Program-made: the position numbers and the translations under genes
Assembly (NCBI GenBank): GCA_963575675.1
Contig: CAUYUA010000014.1
Coordinates: 1 to 9,612 of the forward strand
Reading direction: 5' to 3'
DNA length: 9,612 nt
Source: CAUYUA01 sp963575675
GTDB taxonomy: Bacteria > Pseudomonadota > Alphaproteobacteria > Azospirillales > Azospirillaceae
The notes under the pieces: generated by a model
What the model was told of the DNA's origin: nothing
Seen by the model: only the letters and a program-made list of their open reading frames with translations
Databases searched by the model: none
Shown: positions 7,601-9,612 of the stretch, one piece after another
How the letters are laid out: the number at the start of each line of letters is the position of its first letter
Position numbering within the stretch: position 1 is the first letter of the stretch

Positions 7601-8209
7601 GACATTGAAGCCGGGATTCAGAGATTGGCGCAAATGGCGCGAGCGGCTGGAATTCATTTGATTATGGCCACCCAACGTCCTTCCGTCGATGTGATCACAG
7701 GAACGATTAAGGCCAATTTCCCCACGCGAATCAGCTTCCAAGTCACTTCCAGGATCGACAGTCGCACCATTCTCGGGGAGCAAGGCGCAGAACAGCTTCT
7801 GGGGCAAGGCGATATGCTCTATATGGCCGGCGGCGGTCGCGTGACGCGCGTCCACGGTCCCTTCGTCGGCGACGGAGAAGTCGAAGCCGTCGTCAAGTAC
7901 CTGAAGACTCAGGGGGAGCCAACCTACATCGAATCCGTCACCGAAGAGCCCGGAGATGAAGATCGTGAAGAATCCGGCAGTGGACGTGGAAACTCCGGGG
8001 ATGAGCTGTACGACAAAGCGGTGACTTTTATTCTGCGCGAACGCCGCGCTTCCACCAGCGCGGTGCAGCGGCATTTGCGCATCGGTTATAACAGCGCTGC
8101 GCGCTTGATTGACCGCATGGAGAAAGAAGGCTTGATCAGCAAACCCAATCACGCTGGAAAACGTGATGTTTTGGCGCGGCGACCGGAAAGCGAAGAACCC
8201 AATGTTTAA
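4625..8209 (+). CDS. ftsK: DNA translocase FtsK
   Basis: FtsK is the septum-anchored hexameric DNA pump that clears the terminus region and activates XerCD recombination at dif during division. The product is 1194 residues from ATG 4625; no good Shine-Dalgarno is visible, and an upstream TTG at 4556 would add 23 unlikely residues across a hairpin. Domains in order: four membrane segments (about 35-54, 78-103, 115-137, 174-196); a cytoplasmic linker of roughly 500 residues (205-700) rich in R, E, P and S, with an acidic stretch near 480-535 and tandem repeats at 545-571; the alpha/beta motor with MLESVLADFGVRG and TLYELEPAPGTK; Walker A GTTGSGKS at 845-852; Walker B VIVDEMAD with D981-E982; the FtsK-typical ATQRPSVDVITGTIKANFPTRISF; and a C-terminal gamma winged-helix domain from about 1126 (DELYDKAV...STSAVQRHLRIGYNSAARLIDRMEKEG) that reads KOPS. 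It is intact. The linker is longer than I expect for alphaproteobacterial FtsK. lolA overlaps its stop codon. Confidence 0.97.
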   Translation: MNSRISSQNSASSSVRTPLLPPVLAALLRRRMTELVGVAFALAGLALGAILLTYNPGDPSWNTASNAVVRNVLGAPGAWLADLLIQSLGLAAFLPAVTLMIWGWRVMCHLGLSNLVFRVFLTLFTAASATVALAVLPYIMKWPVVEPPGGSLGKLLLPFLAETAESFFSNLAESRIVVASVSALLGFVAMYGALGFSVKQWAYVLRAVGRVARGVVLAVRSRVEAIRAQRAWAIEQKRRAAASAAAAVAAERNSRREPHLEPHLGRREEGKREEPKIQREEPKIGDRFESLMDASSSLDLPPALRRDLARASRLEEQHSASETADHNKRDLAIVLKEGAASTVAPASTTAVAVSSASASDSRNERGAEKPSPVLSRPDAAGLSRDALDPARRRSGSVNPSEPESSSATRFGAALPVVVDSQRRRESASPSVAQGENYDDEPVAGLVGSRIGDSCESGAMQRALTSGGPVGWPIESEEFSDFEEQDALDRHRRVDHHNAQDDGEALDDDDYDRDPNIHDTDWEMVPDNELEFEQENAAVAPPSELAKSELPKPELPKPELFNKAESFNKAESFSPEPLKPVEPPKPEIDPDLLIPDLRQETSSPVELRPNREERLSRDVEVGRDSHLNRDPRYPERDAAEASSDGAVRLSRLTSPPPFMASSLGKTASTPPIPPPRKPQRDPALDLTSEEDYELPPLDLLQLADPEKRPPSQNPEVLRQNAEMLESVLADFGVRGTIQRVHPGPVVTLYELEPAPGTKSSRVIGLADDIARSMSAVSVRVAVVPGRNVIGIELPNAQRQTVYLRELLAHEAYERSNAKLALVLGKDIGGQPIIADLARFPHLLVAGTTGSGKSVAINTMILSLLYRMPPDRCRFIMVDPKMLELSVYEGIPHLLTPVVTDPKLAVVALKWVVREMEKRYRDMSKLGVRNIEGYNARLIDARLNGESLTRRVQTGFDPDTGKPIFEEQPLDLNELPYIVVIVDEMADLMLVAGKDIEAGIQRLAQMARAAGIHLIMATQRPSVDVITGTIKANFPTRISFQVTSRIDSRTILGEQGAEQLLGQGDMLYMAGGGRVTRVHGPFVGDGEVEAVVKYLKTQGEPTYIESVTEEPGDEDREESGSGRGNSGDELYDKAVTFILRERRASTSAVQRHLRIGYNSAARLIDRMEKEGLISKPNHAGKRDVLARRPESEEPNV
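6257..6337 (+). repeat. In-frame tandem repeats in the ftsK linker
   Basis: Three 15-base units (6257-6271, 6272-6286, 6287-6301) encode AKSEL-PKPEL-PKPEL; the last two are identical. They run straight into two identical 18-base units (6302-6319, 6320-6337) encoding FNKAES twice. All are multiples of three, so copy-number change keeps the frame. They lie in the disordered linker between the membrane domain and motor, and KPE-type motifs continue just downstream. Confidence 0.9.
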
Positions 8210-8882
8210 GATGTCTGGATGGAAGAGCGTGCGGCGTCATTTGGCTTGCGGCGCGGTGGCGGCGTTTTTGACGACGGGCGGCGCGGCGGCTGTGGCGTGG
8301 GCTGATGCGCCGACGCCTGTTGCGTTGTCGGCGAGTGATCGCGGCGAGATTCAAAAAGTCGAACAGTATTTAAACCAAGTCCACACTCTGAAAGCTCGGT
8401 TTTTGCAAACCTCTGAAAGTGGTCATCAGGCGACGGGAACTTTGTATCTCTCGCGTCCTGGCCGTATGCGGCTGGAGTATGATCCTCCGATCAAAGATTA
8501 TATCGTTGCCGACGGATTGTTCGTCTTCATGTGGGACGGCGAGATGGAACAATCTTCCAGCACGCCGATCGGCAATTCTCTGGCTGAATTTATCTTGCGC
8601 GATCATCTGAAGTTGGCTGGAGATATTGCGGTGACGGGATTGCGTCGAGACCCCGGCGTGATCGAGGTCAGTCTGATTGAACGCGACGATGCTGGAAAAG
8701 GTGAATTGACGTTGGTGTTTGAAACGGCTCCGTTGCGTTTGCGCAAGTGGCGGGTGGTTGATGCACAGGGGGCGACCACTCAAGTCGCTTTGCTCAATGT
8801 TGAAAACGAGATTTCTCTTGATGATAAGCTCTTCTATTTTGTTGCTCCTAAAAAATCCACGCCGACGGGAAAGCTTAAGTGA
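8202..8882 (+). CDS. lolA: Outer-membrane lipoprotein carrier protein LolA
   Basis: LolA is the periplasmic chaperone that takes lipoproteins from the LolCDE transporter and carries them to the outer membrane. I choose ATG 8202 (226 residues): it overlaps the ftsK stop by 8 bases, has GAAG six bases upstream, and gives a normal signal peptide. ATG 8211 is the alternative. Residues 1-34 are a Sec signal (RRH basic end, hydrophobic core, AWA before D35). The mature part has the LolA pattern: VEQYLNQVHTLKARFLQT, then GTLYLSRPGRMRLEYDPP with the conserved Arg/Tyr-Pro region, IVADGLFVFMWDGEMEQ, and a hydrophobic beta-rich C-terminal half. The overlap suggests translational coupling with ftsK, an order common in alphaproteobacteria. 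Codon use matches the neighbours and the frame is intact. Confidence 0.93.
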   Translation: MFKMSGWKSVRRHLACGAVAAFLTTGGAAAVAWADAPTPVALSASDRGEIQKVEQYLNQVHTLKARFLQTSESGHQATGTLYLSRPGRMRLEYDPPIKDYIVADGLFVFMWDGEMEQSSSTPIGNSLAEFILRDHLKLAGDIAVTGLRRDPGVIEVSLIERDDAGKGELTLVFETAPLRLRKWRVVDAQGATTQVALLNVENEISLDDKLFYFVAPKKSTPTGKLK

Positions 8883-8949
8883 CGCCAACGCGCCGAACGA
8901 TTGATGCGGAGTCTTCTACCCGCTTTGCCGCCGGCGCCGGAGAGAAATA

Positions 8950-9036
8950 GTTCCAGAGGAAGGTCGCTTCGCGAATAAGGGGGGGGGGGCGCTCTCCCCT
9001 TATGATCCCCCGCGATCAGGAACGCAGTCCCTGGAT
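8950..9036 (+). repeat. Two-hairpin intergenic repeat, unit B
   Basis: The unit has leader CAGAGGAAGG, core TCGCTTCGCGA (8964-8974 with the following A), hairpin 1 (ATAAGGGG at 8975-8982 pairing with CCCCTTAT at 8996-9003) and hairpin 2 (CAGG and CCTGG around AACGCAGTC, 9017-9034), followed by ATCTTTT. It is closest to unit A. Its hairpin 1 contains an 11-G run (8979-8989). It lies between lolA and nadD and may provide 3' structure for the ftsK-lolA transcript. After it, 9048-9066 (TATGTAGAAATAGAGGGG) resembles the left flank of unit A (61-75), as if part of a second copy. Confidence 0.85.
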
Positions 9037-9060
9037 CTTTTCAACCTTTATGTAGAAATA

Positions 9061-9066
9061 GAGGGG
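9061..9066 (+). promoter_or_regulatory. Likely ribosome binding site of nadD
   Basis: GAGGGG is placed so that its GAGG core ends five bases before GTG 9070. It supports that start over GTG 9094, which has no upstream purine-rich site. The sequence lies in a stretch resembling the flank of repeat unit A, so the site may be repeat-derived. Confidence 0.45.
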
Positions 9067-9069
9067 CAT

Positions 9070-9612
9070 GTGTCAATCGTTCGATGTGTTCGCGTGACTC
9101 TAAAAACGCCTCTTTCAGGGTATAGCCTTTGGCGGAATCAATGTGTTGGTGTGTTGGGGGGGTCTTTTAACCCGGCTCACGATGGGCACCGGCACATTAG
9201 TCTGTTGGCGCTGCGCGCTTTGGGCGTGAGGCATGTTTGGTGGCTTGTGAGTCCGCAGAACCCCTTGAAATCTAAGGTTGGAATGGCTCCTCACGACCAA
9301 CGAATCGATCAGGCGGGTCGTGTTGCGCGTCATGCGCGCATTCACATTTCTGGAATCGAAGCTTTTTTTCAAACTGTTTATACTGTGGACACGCTGAGCG
9401 CTTTAAGACGGTCTTATCCGCGCACAAGTTTTGTGTGGTTGATGGGGGCGGATAACTTGTTGCAAGCGCCGCATTGGCGGTGTTTGAGTCTCGCGGTTTT
9501 GTACTCTCCGCCTGCGCTGGTTACACGGTCGTCGTACGGGCTCCGGGCGGTGCGGGGGGCTTTGGTGGGGTTGTTTTGCTGGCGGGATTTATCAGACTGT
9601 AGGACGGCGCAG
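9070..9612 (+). CDS. nadD: Nicotinate-nucleotide adenylyltransferase, 3' end outside window
   Basis: NadD joins nicotinate mononucleotide and ATP to form deamido-NAD in NAD biosynthesis. The frame is open for 181 codons to the window end. I prefer GTG 9070 because of the GAGGGG site upstream; GTG 9094 would also give a plausible protein. Motifs: GVLGGSFNPAHDGHRH, with the nucleotidyltransferase HxGH motif at residues 37-40, then VWWLVSPQNPLKSKVGMAP, which is characteristic of alphaproteobacterial NadD, YTVDTLSALRRSYPRTSFVWLMGADNL (MGADN at 125-129), and SSYGLRAVRGA. The C-terminal ISxTxIR motif would lie outside the window. The stretch after residue 130 fits family spacing but is less conserved, so I could not exclude damage there. 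It is not followed within view by rsfS, its usual partner, and it is preceded by lolA rather than proA. Confidence 0.87.
   Translation, partial: MSIVRCVRVTLKTPLSGYSLWRNQCVGVLGGSFNPAHDGHRHISLLALRALGVRHVWWLVSPQNPLKSKVGMAPHDQRIDQAGRVARHARIHISGIEAFFQTVYTVDTLSALRRSYPRTSFVWLMGADNLLQAPHWRCLSLAVLYSPPALVTRSSYGLRAVRGALVGLFCWRDLSDCRTAQ

Noticed and set aside
8244..8252. HLAC near the LolA N-terminus as a possible lipobox
   Set aside because: There is no hydrophobic stretch before the Cys; the hydrophobic core follows it and ends in a normal AWA signal peptidase I site.
9450..9560. Suspected frameshift in nadD after the MGADN motif
   Set aside because: The spacing from HWR to SSYGLRA equals the family spacing in the same frame, and the frame is open to the window end, so no lesion is needed.
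1..9612. CRISPR array, tRNA, rRNA or transposase
   Set aside because: No direct repeats with regular unique spacers, no tRNA-like cloverleaf or rRNA segment noticed, and no transposase-like product in any frame. A covariance or HMM scan would be needed to be certain.

Overview
The window looks like moderately GC-rich alphaproteobacterial DNA. The evidence is AcnA-type aconitase, an FtsK-LolA gene pair in overlapping order, a NadD of the alphaproteobacterial style (GGSFNPAHDGH, WWLVSPQNPLK), and intergenic C/G-hairpin repeats of the kind I associate with Rhodospirillales/Acetobacteraceae. The order-level placement is inference; no rRNA or other decisive marker is present.

Layout from left to right. 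(1) 1-177 is intergenic and holds repeat unit A. (2) 178-1200, minus strand: tsaD (tRNA t6A synthase subunit), recognisable over its full length but split by about six single- or double-base indels, most of them packed into roughly 140 bp. (3) 1201-1521: a purine-rich tract and then a ~200-bp head-to-head pair of two-hairpin repeat units (C-left and C-right). (4) 1522-4227, minus strand: intact acnA with a GTG start and a strong Shine-Dalgarno. (5) 4228-4624: divergent regulatory region between acnA and ftsK, containing a diverged repeat unit (D) that sits inside a 24-bp stem. (6) 4625-8209, plus strand: intact ftsK with a very long, repeat-bearing linker. (7) 8202-8882, plus strand: lolA, overlapping the ftsK stop. 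(8) 8883-9069: repeat unit B with an 11-G run. (9) 9070 to window end, plus strand: nadD, 3' end outside the window.

The functions are housekeeping: TCA cycle (AcnA), chromosome segregation at division (FtsK), outer-membrane lipoprotein transport (LolA), NAD synthesis (NadD) and tRNA modification (TsaD). ftsK-lolA is probably one transcription unit. The other genes are isolated from the partners they usually have and are separated by repeats. I found no mobile element, CRISPR array, RNA gene of a known family, or defence-like cluster.

The two points most worth a second look are the broken state of tsaD, normally an essential gene, and the five-unit family of two-hairpin intergenic repeats, including one palindromic double unit.
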